DNA of 58,686 bases from assembly GCA_005879605.1 (NCBI GenBank), contig VBKE01000003.1, positions 1-58,686 of the forward strand, written 5' to 3'. The first letter of the stretch is position 1. The number at the start of each line of letters is the position of its first letter. Below, piece after piece: positions 15,803 through 25,059 of the stretch. The notes under the pieces were generated by a model. The model was given only the letters and a program-made list of their open reading frames with translations. It had not been told where the DNA came from and searched no databases. Made by a program: the position numbers and the translations under genes. Origin of the DNA: Deltaproteobacteria bacterium. Lineage in GTDB: Bacteria; Desulfobacterota; Binatia; UBA9968.

Positions 15803-16555
15803 ATGACTCAATTGCTTCCGCCTGAAGAATTGATTGCTGATCTGCAGCATGCTTTACAGCAACGCCACCCGAAGCCTCATCCCATCCGGCAACTCCTCCT
15901 TAGCGGCCAGCTTACCAAGGAGCAGCTTCAGTGGTGGGCGAAAAACCAGTTCCATGAATTTCGCAACATCCATCGCTTCTTCGGGTTCCGCTATCAGAAG
16001 TGCCCGATACCCGAGCTGCGCAGGATGCTGCTCGAAAACATGGTCGAGGAAGAGGGCGAGGATCTGTTCGGCGGGAAGTATCCGAGCCACCGGGATCTGT
16101 GGGTGCAATTTGCGGCGGGACTCGGCGTGCCGCGGGATGAAATCCTGAACTACGAACCGCTGCCGGGAATTCGCGCGGCTTTGGAGATGTATGTGTCACT
16201 CGTTCAACAAAGCCATTGGGCGGTGGCGATTGGGACAGGGTTGGTATTCGAAGGCGGCGGGCCGAAGCGTATGAGAGAAGAGAGAGAAGCGCTGGAGCAA
16301 TATTACTCCTGGATTCCGTCCAATTCTTTGGATTTCTTTCGCGCCCATGAATACCATGACGAGGGCCACGGCAACATGGTGATTGATGTCATCAAGCAGC
16401 ACTGCATGGAAGTTCATCTGCAGAATGAAATGCGTGAAGCGGTTAGGCAGCGTGTGGACATCATGTGGCTGCAGAACGACTGCATCTACAATGCGTTTGT
16501 CAGGCCGGCGCTGACGCCGGAAGCGATTCAGGAGATTGAAGGGCGATTGGAGTGA
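15803..16555 (+). CDS. PqqC/CADD-like haem-oxygenase-fold di-iron oxidase (HDO) family protein
   Basis: 250 residues, all-helical PqqC/TenA-like fold: 'HPIRQLLLSGQLTKEQLQWW', 'NQFHEFRNIHRF', 'LPGIRAALEMYV', 'EQYYSWI'. PqqC itself is cofactor-free, but here the metal-ligand pattern of haem-oxygenase-like di-iron oxidases is visible: acidic E82-E86 cluster, His96 in 'SHRDLW', Glu150 in 'GLVFEGG', and H182-x3-D186-x2-H189 in 'HEYHDEGH'. Such enzymes (CADD, BesC, UndA) perform O2-dependent cleavage or oxidation of amino acids, fatty acids or their own side chains. The ATG at 15803 has GAGGGAG upstream; starts at 15770/15788 are possible. No other pqq gene is present. The stop lies 2 bases before the threonine aldolase start. 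Confidence 0.85.
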   Translation: MTQLLPPEELIADLQHALQQRHPKPHPIRQLLLSGQLTKEQLQWWAKNQFHEFRNIHRFFGFRYQKCPIPELRRMLLENMVEEEGEDLFGGKYPSHRDLWVQFAAGLGVPRDEILNYEPLPGIRAALEMYVSLVQQSHWAVAIGTGLVFEGGGPKRMREEREALEQYYSWIPSNSLDFFRAHEYHDEGHGNMVIDVIKQHCMEVHLQNEMREAVRQRVDIMWLQNDCIYNAFVRPALTPEAIQEIEGRLE

Positions 16556-16557
16556 AA

Positions 16558-17604
<1,047 letters not shown>

Positions 17605-17621
17605 CTCAGGCGACATAATTG

Positions 17622-18539
17622 CTAGCCGCTCAGCCCGAGCAGCTTGGCCGCGTTCCCGCCGAGAATTTTCTGTTTGTCATTCTCCGAAACTTTCAACGCG
17701 CGGACGACGTCTACCGAGCGCTTGAGCGCGATCGGCACCGGTGGGAAATCGCTGCCGAAAACCACATGGTCGACGCCGACAGTCTCAATCGCACAGCTTA
17801 CGGCTGGCGGATGGAGCGATACCGTGTCTAAGTAAAGCTGTTGGATGTAGCTTGCCGGTGGACGCGTGAGCACGTCCGGCTCCCACGGTCCGAAGCTCAT
17901 GTCGTCTCGCAGCTCGTAACCAAATCCAAGCCTGCCCGGAAGCATGGGCAGCGCGCCGCCCACATGGGCGCAGATCATTTTCAGCTCGGGAAATTTTTCC
18001 AAGCCTCCGGTGAGAATGAACCGGGTGAGAGACAACGTCGTATCGAAGGGACGGCCAAGCATTTCAGGAAGACGAAACATTTCCATCTTCTCGTTGCCGA
18101 TGGTGAACTTCGGCGGGTGCACAAACAGCGGCACGTCCAGTTCGGTGACCAGTTGGAAGAATGGCGTTGCGCGCGGCGAATCGAGATACTCGCCATTGAC
18201 GCTGGAGTTCACCATGATGCCCTTGAGTTTGTACTGCTTGATCGCTTTTTCAGTCTCTTTGAGAATCGCGTCGTCGCCGAACGGAACCGAGCAGGCGAGG
18301 CCAAGCAAACGCTTGGGGTATTTCGCGGTCAATTCAGCGGCGTGTTCGTTAAACTGCTTCACTACCGTCAACGGATCAGCGCCGTCCGGCGACCTAATCC
18401 AGTTGTTGCCGAAAACCGTGATATCGACGCCGGCCTCATCCTGCTGCTCGAACAAGCCGTCGAGATCGAAAATCGATTTCGGCGACTTCGGATGGAACCA
18501 ACTCTTGGGCGTCAAATGAGCGTGACAGTCGATGATCAT
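17622..18539 (-). CDS. Amidohydrolase family protein (ACMSD-like)
   Basis: 305-residue TIM-barrel of the aminocarboxymuconate-semialdehyde decarboxylase-type amidohydrolase_2 family. The metal-binding 'MIIDCHAHLTP' is at the very N-terminus, with 'VPLFVHPPKF' and 'MICAHVGGALP' supplying inner histidines and 'VVFGSDFPPVP' the final Asp. Enzymes of this group decarboxylate or hydrolyse aromatic-derived carboxylates without a cofactor. Start ATG at 18539 is unambiguous. It converges with the threonine aldolase gene (17 bases between stops) and is divergent from the SpoIIM-like gene. Second such enzyme in the window after the one at 8768. Confidence 0.88.
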   Translation of the reverse strand: MIIDCHAHLTPKSWFHPKSPKSIFDLDGLFEQQDEAGVDITVFGNNWIRSPDGADPLTVVKQFNEHAAELTAKYPKRLLGLACSVPFGDDAILKETEKAIKQYKLKGIMVNSSVNGEYLDSPRATPFFQLVTELDVPLFVHPPKFTIGNEKMEMFRLPEMLGRPFDTTLSLTRFILTGGLEKFPELKMICAHVGGALPMLPGRLGFGYELRDDMSFGPWEPDVLTRPPASYIQQLYLDTVSLHPPAVSCAIETVGVDHVVFGSDFPPVPIALKRSVDVVRALKVSENDKQKILGGNAAKLLGLSG

Positions 18540-18675
18540 GGGAATAATTACCTTTCTTTACTAAAACATATGGGTCGGGTAACGGCTTGTCAAATTGTCA
18601 TGCAGAAAACAATCAGCCGATTCGATTCCCGGGAGGCATCTGTTAAGATTGTTTCAATCGCTTGGCAACGAACCG

Positions 18676-19260
18676 ATGTTAGGACCGGAACAGATCGCTT
18701 ATCTCCGGGAGCTTCGTCCCCATATTAAGGCGAGCATATTTCTGCTTGCGACAGGAATGCTGGTCGGTATTTTATCCGGCGCTCACTTTTTCGATATAGC
18801 ACCTCGCTTTAGTGAGTCCCTCGGAAGCTTTGCCCAGATATTCACCGGTCTTCCGAAGCCCCTGCTCGCGTCGGCTATCTTTCTCAACAACGGAGTGAAG
18901 ACATTCTTGGTTCTCCTTTTGGGAGTTGTCGGGGGGATACTGCCGGTTTGCTTCTTATTATTGAATGGCTACGCCATCGGGTTGGTTTTGTATATCACAA
19001 TCCAATCGAAGGGAATTGCCTCATTCTTGCTCGCCATCGTGCCGCATGGGATATTCGAGCTTCCGGCGGTACTGCTAGGAGCAAGCATCGGAATCTTTCT
19101 CGGCGCGCGAGCGACCAAGCGGTTGTTTGGAAAATTCGAGACAACTCTAAAGAGCGATCTCCGTCGCGCCATACGATTTTATTGCGCTGTCATCCTGCCG
19201 TTATTGCTGGTTGCCGCTTTCGTAGAGGCCTTTATTACTTCGGCGATTGTCTCAAGGTAG
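18676..19260 (+). CDS. SpoIIM/DUF95-family integral membrane protein
   Basis: 194 residues with about five hydrophobic segments (around residues 18-38, 60-75, 77-100, 110-135 and 160-185). The diagnostic stretch 'LNGYAIGLVL...VPHGIFELPA' matches the stage II sporulation protein M domain (PF01944), which occurs widely outside spore formers; in Bacillus, SpoIIM scaffolds the engulfment peptidoglycan hydrolases. No sporulation gene is near, so a sporulation role is not implied. The ATG at 18676 was chosen since the frame upstream to 18595 lacks membrane or family sequence. Single gene, divergent from the amidohydrolase. Confidence 0.82.
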   Translation: MLGPEQIAYLRELRPHIKASIFLLATGMLVGILSGAHFFDIAPRFSESLGSFAQIFTGLPKPLLASAIFLNNGVKTFLVLLLGVVGGILPVCFLLLNGYAIGLVLYITIQSKGIASFLLAIVPHGIFELPAVLLGASIGIFLGARATKRLFGKFETTLKSDLRRAIRFYCAVILPLLLVAAFVEAFITSAIVSR

Positions 19261-19431
19261 AGGGCTCGGCTTTCTTGTAGGTAGATCCGACGTTCCGGGC
19301 TGCCGTAATCTCATAACACGCTTTCGTTTGTCTGAGAGGATTACTCGACCTTTCCCAGCACGAACGACGACAACGAACCCGGCGCGAGCAAAACTTTGTT
19401 AAAGTATCTAACGTTATGCTACAAGCGAATC

Positions 19432-21198
19432 ATGACCCGATCGAAAACGCAGCTCGAGCGACTCATTCGGGGAGCTACGGGTGAGATCAAAGCGGATCTC
19501 ATTATTTCGGGCGGAAAAGTTATCAATGTTTACTCGGGTGAAATTCTCGAAGGAGTGGAAATCGCTGTCCTGGACGGACGGATTTGCTATGTGGGGCCGA
19601 GCGCCCAGCATACGCAAGGCGATGCAACGGAGGTTCTCGACACGCGGGAGTTTTACCTCTCGCCTGGATTCATCGACGGGCACACCCACATAGCCCACTA
19701 CTGCCGACCGTACGAATACCTGCAAGCTTATCTTCCTCACGGAACGACGGCGCTCATGGCCACCGGCGACGAGCTGGCGACGGTCTTTGGCTACCGGGGA
19801 GTCAAGCTTTTCTTGGACGAGGTCGAATCCCATCCGCTGCGCGTCTATTCGCTGATTTCCATGGTCGCGCCCCAAGACCCGCTTCTCTGCAGCACAAAAT
19901 CCTTGTCGCAAGCTGAAATCGCGGAGGGACTGAATGATCCGCGGGTATTGGGTTTAGGCGAAATGGTCTCGTGGCTGCGGCTGCTGCAGTGCGACTCGGA
20001 GTTGCTGGAATGCCTCGAGATGGCGCACCAGCGACGAAAGGTCGTTCACGGCCATACGGCGGGAGCCAAGGATGAGAAACTCTGCGCGATTGCTGCCGTG
20101 GGCGTTTCCTCTTGTCATGAGCCGATAGGAGAAAGAGATGCCATCGAGCGGCTTCGGCTTGGATATTGGACCATGCTTCGCGAAGGTTCGTTGCGGCAAG
20201 ATTTGGCGTCTACCTTGAAGCCGTTGATCGACCGGCGAGTCAATTTGCAGCGGTTGATTCTGGTCACTGACAGCATGTCTCCAGAAGATGTCGAATCATC
20301 CGGTCACATGGACCACGTGGTCCGGCGGGCGATTTCCATGGGGTTATCGCCGGTCCAGGCGATTCAGGCCGTGACTTTGAATCCGGCGACTTACGCGGGC
20401 CTGGAGCAAGAGATCGGGGGGATTGCACCAGGACGCTGGGCGGACGTCGCGTTGCTGGAGAATATTGAGGAGATTAAAATTCGCGCGACCTTGATCGGTG
20501 GCAAGGTCGTCGCCAAAAATGGGGTCGCTCTCGCCGATGGCGATCCGATCTCCCTGCCCGACGACATGATGCACAGTCTGGGCCTGCGACCGACGGTGAC
20601 GCCTGCTGTGTTCAAAATCCCACACGCCGCCGCTTCCGCTAAAATCCGGGTCATCGAGCTGATCAATCAGACGATCACGGCCGAGAAGATCATGACTGTG
20701 GAAACCGACCGAGGTTATGTCGAAGCCAATCCATATGACGATCTCTTGAAAGTAGCCGTCTTTGATCGTCACGGGCGCAGCGGAAAAATCGCTATGGGTT
20801 TTTTGAAGGGATTCGGTGCCAAAGTTGGGGCCGTAGGAACGACTACGAACTTGGATGAAAACACACTCATGATCGTCGGCGACAATGACGACGATATGGC
20901 GCTTTGCGCCAACGCGCTCATCGAATGCGGCGGCGGAATGGCTGTGGTGGATCGAAATCAGGTCCTGGAGAAAATCGAATTCCCGTTCGGCGGGATTTTC
21001 TCGGCTTATCCTTGGCGAGAGGTGGGAAAGCGACTGAATCGCATTCAGCGTTGCCTCAGAGAGAACGGTTCCATGTTCGACAGACCGATGTACGCGCTGA
21101 GTTTTCTGACTTTCGTGACCCTGCCTTCGCTCAGGATCACAGCGCGCGGGCTGGTGAGGCCGAAGGAGCGCAAGATCGTTCCCTTGTTAGTGGAATAG
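19432..21198 (+). CDS. Adenine deaminase-like amidohydrolase (divergent Ade family)
   Basis: 588 residues, the length and domain order of adenine deaminase (Ade): composite beta-sandwich with 'ADLIISGGKVINVYSGE', metal barrel, then the Ade C-terminal domain ('VVDRNQVLEKIEFPFGGIFS'). The metal-binding H-x-H is kept in 'PGFIDGHTHIAH', also 'HGHTAGAKDEKL' and 'LVTDSMSPEDV'. The usual 'HIESS' and 'DPHEIANV' motifs are replaced by 'HIAHY' and 'TGDELATV', and 'SDHE' reads 'SCHE', so the substrate may not be adenine. The ATG at 19432 fits the family's N-terminus. It converges on the bactofilin gene with three bases between. Confidence 0.83.
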   Translation: MTRSKTQLERLIRGATGEIKADLIISGGKVINVYSGEILEGVEIAVLDGRICYVGPSAQHTQGDATEVLDTREFYLSPGFIDGHTHIAHYCRPYEYLQAYLPHGTTALMATGDELATVFGYRGVKLFLDEVESHPLRVYSLISMVAPQDPLLCSTKSLSQAEIAEGLNDPRVLGLGEMVSWLRLLQCDSELLECLEMAHQRRKVVHGHTAGAKDEKLCAIAAVGVSSCHEPIGERDAIERLRLGYWTMLREGSLRQDLASTLKPLIDRRVNLQRLILVTDSMSPEDVESSGHMDHVVRRAISMGLSPVQAIQAVTLNPATYAGLEQEIGGIAPGRWADVALLENIEEIKIRATLIGGKVVAKNGVALADGDPISLPDDMMHSLGLRPTVTPAVFKIPHAAASAKIRVIELINQTITAEKIMTVETDRGYVEANPYDDLLKVAVFDRHGRSGKIAMGFLKGFGAKVGAVGTTTNLDENTLMIVGDNDDDMALCANALIECGGGMAVVDRNQVLEKIEFPFGGIFSAYPWREVGKRLNRIQRCLRENGSMFDRPMYALSFLTFVTLPSLRITARGLVRPKERKIVPLLVE

Positions 21199-21201
21199 CG
21201 A

Positions 21202-21600
21202 CTAAGATACGCCTTCTTTTTTTGCTTCTTGACGCAACGGAAGCACCCGCCCTTCCTTTTTCATTGAAACGTGGCCTTCCAAAATCGCGCCATCGCCGAT
21301 GACTACGCTCTGAGTGACAATATCGCCGACCACGGACCCGGGCGGCTGGATCTCAATCTTCTTCTCCGCTTGTACATCCGCCAAAACCTTGCCATGAACG
21401 AGGATAGATGCTGCGCTGAGTTTTCCTTTGACCGTGGCTTGTTGGCCGATGGTTACATTGGCTTGGGCGATGATTTCGCCCTCGACTTCGCCTTCGATGG
21501 TCGCCGGTCCATCAAAGTGTAATTTGCCGTTAATCTTCGTGCCGGGTCCAAGATAGGCACCCAAGTCGGCCGGTAAACCTGCTGGTCTGTTCTCTGCCAT
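21202..21600 (-). CDS. Bactofilin (polymer-forming cytoskeletal protein)
   Basis: 132 residues. The core (about 20-115) is a right-handed beta-helix of repeating short strands rich in Gly, Val and Ile ('GTKINGKLHFDGPATIEGEV', 'ANVTIGQQATVKGKL', 'GSVVGDIVTQSVVIGDGA'), typical of bactofilins, which polymerise without nucleotide and position envelope or cell-shape machinery. Short tails on either side vary in the family. The RBS is a GGGGGG run six bases before the ATG. It stands alone, with no LytM peptidase neighbour as seen in some bactofilin operons. Confidence 0.92.
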   Translation of the reverse strand: MAENRPAGLPADLGAYLGPGTKINGKLHFDGPATIEGEVEGEIIAQANVTIGQQATVKGKLSAASILVHGKVLADVQAEKKIEIQPPGSVVGDIVTQSVVIGDGAILEGHVSMKKEGRVLPLRQEAKKEGVS

Positions 21601-21703
21601 AATTCCCCCCTTTTCTTATAGGGCTTGAACTATAAGGCACAATGCAGATTTTGTCTACCAATTTTTGGCATTTAGTTTACCGGTGGTCTCTATGGGAAAT
21701 GCT

Positions 21704-21733
21704 TTGCTTAACTGAGAGGCGGTCTGCTATAAA
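21704..21733 (+). promoter_or_regulatory. Candidate sigma70 promoter for the UbiD-family gene
   Basis: TTGCTT at 21704-21709, an 18-base spacer, and TATAAA at 21728-21733 lie in the 204-base divergent gap, 71 bases before the UbiD ATG. The -10 is strong and the -35 matches 4 of 6. Confidence 0.4.
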
Positions 21734-21804
21734 TATTTAATGCTTAAACAATTCACCGCGGGCGCCGAAGTTCATTCATTAACAACCGGCTTGGGAGATT
21801 GAAC

Positions 21805-23268
21805 ATGTCAATTACCGACCTGAGAGATTTTCTCGATCTTTTGGACGAGCACGACGAACTGCAGCGAATTCGGATGGAAATCGACTGGAATCTTGAAATG
21901 GGCGCGATCACCCGTCGCTGTTATGACCTGGGCGCTGCCGCGGCGCTATTTGAAAACATCAAAGGTTATCCCAAAGGATTTCGCGCGCTCGGAGCGCCGC
22001 TCGGTGCCAGCAGGAGGCGGGGGCATTCACTTTTCGCGCGCACGGCTTTGGCTCTCGGTATGGGTCCCAGCGCTTCGGCCAAGGAAATCATGGTGACCTA
22101 TCTCGAACGGAAAGAAAAGCCGATCAAACCGATTACCGTGAAGAGCGGGCCGTGCAAGGAAAACATTCTCTTGGGCGACGACCTCGATCTGCTCAAATTT
22201 CCCAGTCCCTTGATCCACGGCGGCGACGGCGGCAGGTACATAGGGACGTGGCACACCGTGATCACCAAGGACCCGGATAGTTCGTGGGTGAACTGGGGAA
22301 TGTACCGCTTGATGGTTCATGATCGAAACACGTTGGGTTGTTTGTTCCCTCTGCAGCAGCACATCGGCCAGATGTATCAAAAGTATGAAGCCATGAATCA
22401 CCCCATGCCGGTTGCCGTCGCGATCGGAGCGCAGCCGGTGATTCCGATTGTCAGTTGCGTTCAGCTCCCGCCCTATGTGAACGAGGTGGAAGTGGCGGGC
22501 GCCCTGCAAGGGTCGCCGGTTCCTCTGGTCAAATGCGAGACGATCGACTTGGAAGTTCCGGCAACCGCGGAAATTATACTCGAGGGGGAGGTCCTGCCGC
22601 ACGAACGAAGGACGGAGGGTCCGTTCGGCGAGTATATGGGCTATGAGGCGGGAAAATCGTCGCCCAAACCGATTTTAAAAGTAAAGGCCATCACGCATCG
22701 CAACGATCCGATCCTCCCGTTCTCCAATATGGGAATGCCGGTGCACGAAGGGCAGACCGCGACGGCCTTGATTAAAGGGGCTGAAATTTACGCGGAGCTA
22801 AAAAAACTGGGTCTGCCGGTGAAAGGGGTCTTTTGTCCACCGTATGGCGTGGGCCATATGGCGGTCGTTTCCACCGAGGTACCCTTTGTTAATTTTGCGC
22901 GTCGCGTCGCGCATGCCGTGTGGGCGACGAAGCCCGGGCTCTTCACCTATTATATTGTGATTGTCGATGCGGACGTGGACCCGACAAATATGGATGAAGT
23001 GCTGCACGCGCTGACCACGAAATGCCATCCGGTCAATGGAATTCACCAAGTGCCACACAATCCCGGATTTCCCGTTTTGTTGCCGTTCTTACCGCCGAAG
23101 GAACGGTTGATCGGAGACGCGGCAGGGGTGATCTTTGACTGCACTTGGCCGAAGGACTGGCCCCGCGAAACAATTCCGATCAAAGCGACCTTTGAGAACT
23201 TATGGCCGAAGGAGCTCCAGGAACGTGTCCTTGAGAATTGGCAAGCCTACGGATTCAAGGAGGAATAA
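21805..23268 (+). CDS. UbiD-family prenylated-FMN-dependent decarboxylase
   Basis: 487-residue enzyme of the UbiD superfamily, which reversibly decarboxylates aromatic or alpha,beta-unsaturated acids with prenylated FMN. Seen: 'FENIKGYPKGFRALGAPLG' in the N-terminal domain, 'DLDLLKFPSPLIHGGDGGRYIGTWHTVITKDPDS' around the cofactor pocket, and 'RTEGPFGEYMGYE' with the conserved acidic residues. The ATG at 21805 follows GGGAG; a TTG two codons upstream is less likely. No UbiX prenyltransferase gene is in the window, so prFMN must be supplied in trans. The neighbourhood of amidohydrolases and solute receptors suggests aromatic-acid catabolism rather than ubiquinone synthesis, though this is inference. 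Confidence 0.9.
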   Translation: MSITDLRDFLDLLDEHDELQRIRMEIDWNLEMGAITRRCYDLGAAAALFENIKGYPKGFRALGAPLGASRRRGHSLFARTALALGMGPSASAKEIMVTYLERKEKPIKPITVKSGPCKENILLGDDLDLLKFPSPLIHGGDGGRYIGTWHTVITKDPDSSWVNWGMYRLMVHDRNTLGCLFPLQQHIGQMYQKYEAMNHPMPVAVAIGAQPVIPIVSCVQLPPYVNEVEVAGALQGSPVPLVKCETIDLEVPATAEIILEGEVLPHERRTEGPFGEYMGYEAGKSSPKPILKVKAITHRNDPILPFSNMGMPVHEGQTATALIKGAEIYAELKKLGLPVKGVFCPPYGVGHMAVVSTEVPFVNFARRVAHAVWATKPGLFTYYIVIVDADVDPTNMDEVLHALTTKCHPVNGIHQVPHNPGFPVLLPFLPPKERLIGDAAGVIFDCTWPKDWPRETIPIKATFENLWPKELQERVLENWQAYGFKEE

Positions 23269-23377
23269 AGGCCCGGCGGTCGATAAATAATATTAACGGG
23301 CTCGGTAAACTATGCTTCTTAGCTCTTTTTTCGATTTGACTGAATAAAAAACCCGGGAAAATATATTTCGGCCGTAG

Positions 23378-23581
23378 CTAACCGGCTTTTGGCGCCGTGT
23401 TTTCTTCTCCATGAACCCAATCGTGAAAACGGCTCTCCAGGATACGCCATTGCCCGCCGACCTTAAAAGCCGGAATCTGCCGGTGCTGGATCATCCTGTG
23501 TAATGTACGCCTGGAAATCTTTAAGATACTGGCGGCTTCCGCGAGGGTCAAAAGCTTAATAGCCTTATCAGGTTTTTTCAT
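23378..23581 (-). CDS. Small helix-turn-helix (excisionase/BldC-like, HTH_17) protein
   Basis: 67 residues, nearly all a MerR-type winged HTH: 'LLTLAEAASILKISRRTLHRM' helix-turn-helix followed by 'IPAFKVGGQWRILES' wing. Such proteins are annotated as excisionase-family or AlpA/BldC-like DNA-binding proteins. It sits downstream of tRNA-Leu and its terminator, but no integrase or phage gene is present, so an excision role is unsupported. It converges with the UbiD gene across about 110 bases. The target is unknown. Confidence 0.8.
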   Translation of the reverse strand: MKKPDKAIKLLTLAEAASILKISRRTLHRMIQHRQIPAFKVGGQWRILESRFHDWVHGEENTAPKAG

Positions 23582-23732
23582 AGTTCTTCGCTCCGAACCT
23601 TTTGAAAAACAGCAAGGCTTATGCCACCACGCCTAGGTTTCTAACCTCTTGTTTTAAAAAGGATGGCGAGGCGTAAGGGTTGGCTCAGAAGCTTCAATTG
23701 CGCAAAAATCGACAATATCAGCCTCAGGTGGA

Positions 23733-23765
23733 CAAAAATGAAACGCCAAACTCTAAGCTTTGGCG
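23733..23765 (-). terminator. Candidate intrinsic terminator of the pgk-tpiA-secG-tRNA-Leu unit
   Basis: Read on the minus strand, CGCCAAA (23765-23759), an eight-base loop and TTTGGCG (23750-23744) form a perfect seven-pair stem, followed by TTTCATTTTTG. It begins about 57 bases after the tRNA 3' end. The stem is short and the U-tract interrupted, so strength is moderate. Confidence 0.5.
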
Positions 23766-23821
23766 CCAAACCGCTTGGGATAACGCGGTTAATTTAAGAG
23801 GACGAAAGGGAGATTCTGGAT

Positions 23822-23908
23822 TGGTGCGAGGAGGGGGATTTGAACCCCCACGCCATTTCTGGCACTAGCCCCTCAAACTAGCGCGTCTGCCGATTCCGCC
23901 ATCCTCGC
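23822..23908 (-). tRNA. tRNA-Leu (anticodon GAG), CCA encoded
   Basis: On the minus strand the 87-base sequence folds as a class II tRNA. Acceptor stem GCGAGGA (23908-23902) pairs with TCCTCGC (23832-23826); discriminator A and CCA follow (23825-23822). The D-arm has GGCGGAATCGGCAGAC, the anticodon arm is CTAGTTTGAGGGGCTAG with GAG, and the long variable arm TGCCAGAAATGGCG and T-arm GGGGGTTCAAATCCCCC are clear. GAG reads CUC and CUU codons. It follows secG by 14 bases, an arrangement seen in deltaproteobacteria-like genomes, and probably shares its transcript. Confidence 0.97.
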
Positions 23909-23922
23909 AACGGAATAGACTA

Positions 23923-24288
23923 TTAAGGAGTCGTCGATTTCTGCGGCTCCGTTCCTGGGGGAGAGGCCGTCGCGGCAGGCCCCTGAGCATTGCTCGGCGC
24001 GTTCTCTGTCTTGGTAGACGGTGCAGCGGGCGTGCGGTTATCGAAGATAGTCGCTGATGGTCTGTGTCCGGCAAAATAGCCAAGGGTCAAGGAAGTCATC
24101 ATGAATACGATGGCCATACCGGTTGTCATTTTTGTCAAAAAATTTCCCGCGCCGCTGCTACCAAAAATGGTGGAGCTGGAGCCCCCGAACACAGCTCCCA
24201 CTTCGGCGCCTTTGCCTTGCTGCAGTAACACAACGAGTATCAAACCAATGCTCACGATGACGTGAATAATTGTTATGACGATGATCAT
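23923..24288 (-). CDS. secG: Preprotein translocase subunit SecG
   Basis: 121-residue membrane subunit of the SecYEG channel. Two transmembrane segments are visible (about residues 2-22 and 52-72) around the conserved cytoplasmic loop 'LLQQGKGAEVGAVFGGSSSTIFGSSGAGNFL'-like region. The C-terminal 45 residues are a Pro/Ala/Thr-rich low-complexity tail longer than in E. coli SecG. Starts 6 bases after the tpiA stop, in the glycolytic unit pgk-tpiA-secG. Confidence 0.95.
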   Translation of the reverse strand: MIIVITIIHVIVSIGLILVVLLQQGKGAEVGAVFGGSSSTIFGSSGAGNFLTKMTTGMAIVFMMTSLTLGYFAGHRPSATIFDNRTPAAPSTKTENAPSNAQGPAATASPPGTEPQKSTTP

Positions 24289-24294
24289 AGCGTA

Positions 24295-25059
24295 TTAGTT
24301 TTCTGTAAATGACCGGACGATGGGTAGGAATGTTTCCGGTTTCAGGCTCGCGCCTCCGACCAACAGTCCGCTAACGTTTGCGGTCTTTGCCAGTTCAGGC
24401 GCGTTGTCAGGGTTTACGCTCCCTCCATACAGAATACGAACTTGACTGCCTATCTCCTCACCGAACGACTTTACGAGAAATAGCCGAATCCCTGCGTGCA
24501 CCTGACTGATTTGTTCCGGGGTTGCGTTGTGACCTGTGCCGATCGCCCAGACAGGTTCATATGCAATTTCGATTTTGTCTATACCATCTTTTATGGCTCC
24601 CTTCAATGCGATCCGGAGCTGCCGGGAAATGATTCTTAAAGTTTGTCGCTTGCGTCTTTCCTGCAGCGTTTCACCGACGCATAAAATAATTCTAAGTCCA
24701 CTTTCAAGTGCCGCGTTCATTTTTTTCGCGACGAAGACATCGCTCTCGTGAAAAATATGGCGTCTTTCAGAATGGCCTAGGATGACGAAATCACACCCAA
24801 TGTCCCGCAGCATAGTTGGACTTACTTCGCCGGTGAACGCGCCGTTTTGCTGCCAGTGGCAATTCTGTGCTGCCAATTGAACCTTGCTGTTTCCAATCGC
24901 CTGTTTCACTGGCGCAAGCGCCGTGAATGGCGGAGCCACAGCCACTTCGACAGAAGCAGGTGTCTCATCCAGATCTTTGGCGATCATACGCGCCCGGTCG
25001 AAACAATCGGCTTGAGTCCCGTGCATCTTCCAATTCCCAACCACCAGAGGAATTTTCAT
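24295..25059 (-). CDS. tpiA: Triosephosphate isomerase
   Basis: 254-residue TIM barrel interconverting dihydroxyacetone phosphate and glyceraldehyde-3-phosphate in glycolysis and gluconeogenesis. Catalytic Lys in 'VGNWKMHG', His in 'ILGHSERRHIF' and Glu in 'AYEPVWAIGTG' are all present, and the phosphate-binding 'YGGSVNPDNA' is intact. Length is standard. The ATG overlaps the pgk stop (ATGA), so the two are translationally coupled. Confidence 0.97.
   Translation of the reverse strand: MKIPLVVGNWKMHGTQADCFDRARMIAKDLDETPASVEVAVAPPFTALAPVKQAIGNSKVQLAAQNCHWQQNGAFTGEVSPTMLRDIGCDFVILGHSERRHIFHESDVFVAKKMNAALESGLRIILCVGETLQERRKRQTLRIISRQLRIALKGAIKDGIDKIEIAYEPVWAIGTGHNATPEQISQVHAGIRLFLVKSFGEEIGSQVRILYGGSVNPDNAPELAKTANVSGLLVGGASLKPETFLPIVRSFTEN

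Noticed and set aside
15803..16555. Calling the gene PqqC, implying PQQ biosynthesis
   Set aside because: No pqqA, B, D or E is nearby and the protein carries di-iron ligands that PqqC lacks.
18676..19260. Sporulation function from the SpoIIM domain
   Set aside because: The Tol-Pal system and other genes indicate a Gram-negative non-sporulating type, there are no spo neighbours, and the domain is widespread outside spore formers.
23378..23908. Integrative element at tRNA-Leu because of the excisionase-like HTH gene
   Set aside because: No integrase, no repeated tRNA 3' end and no phage genes; the tRNA is complete with encoded CCA and a terminator lies between the two.
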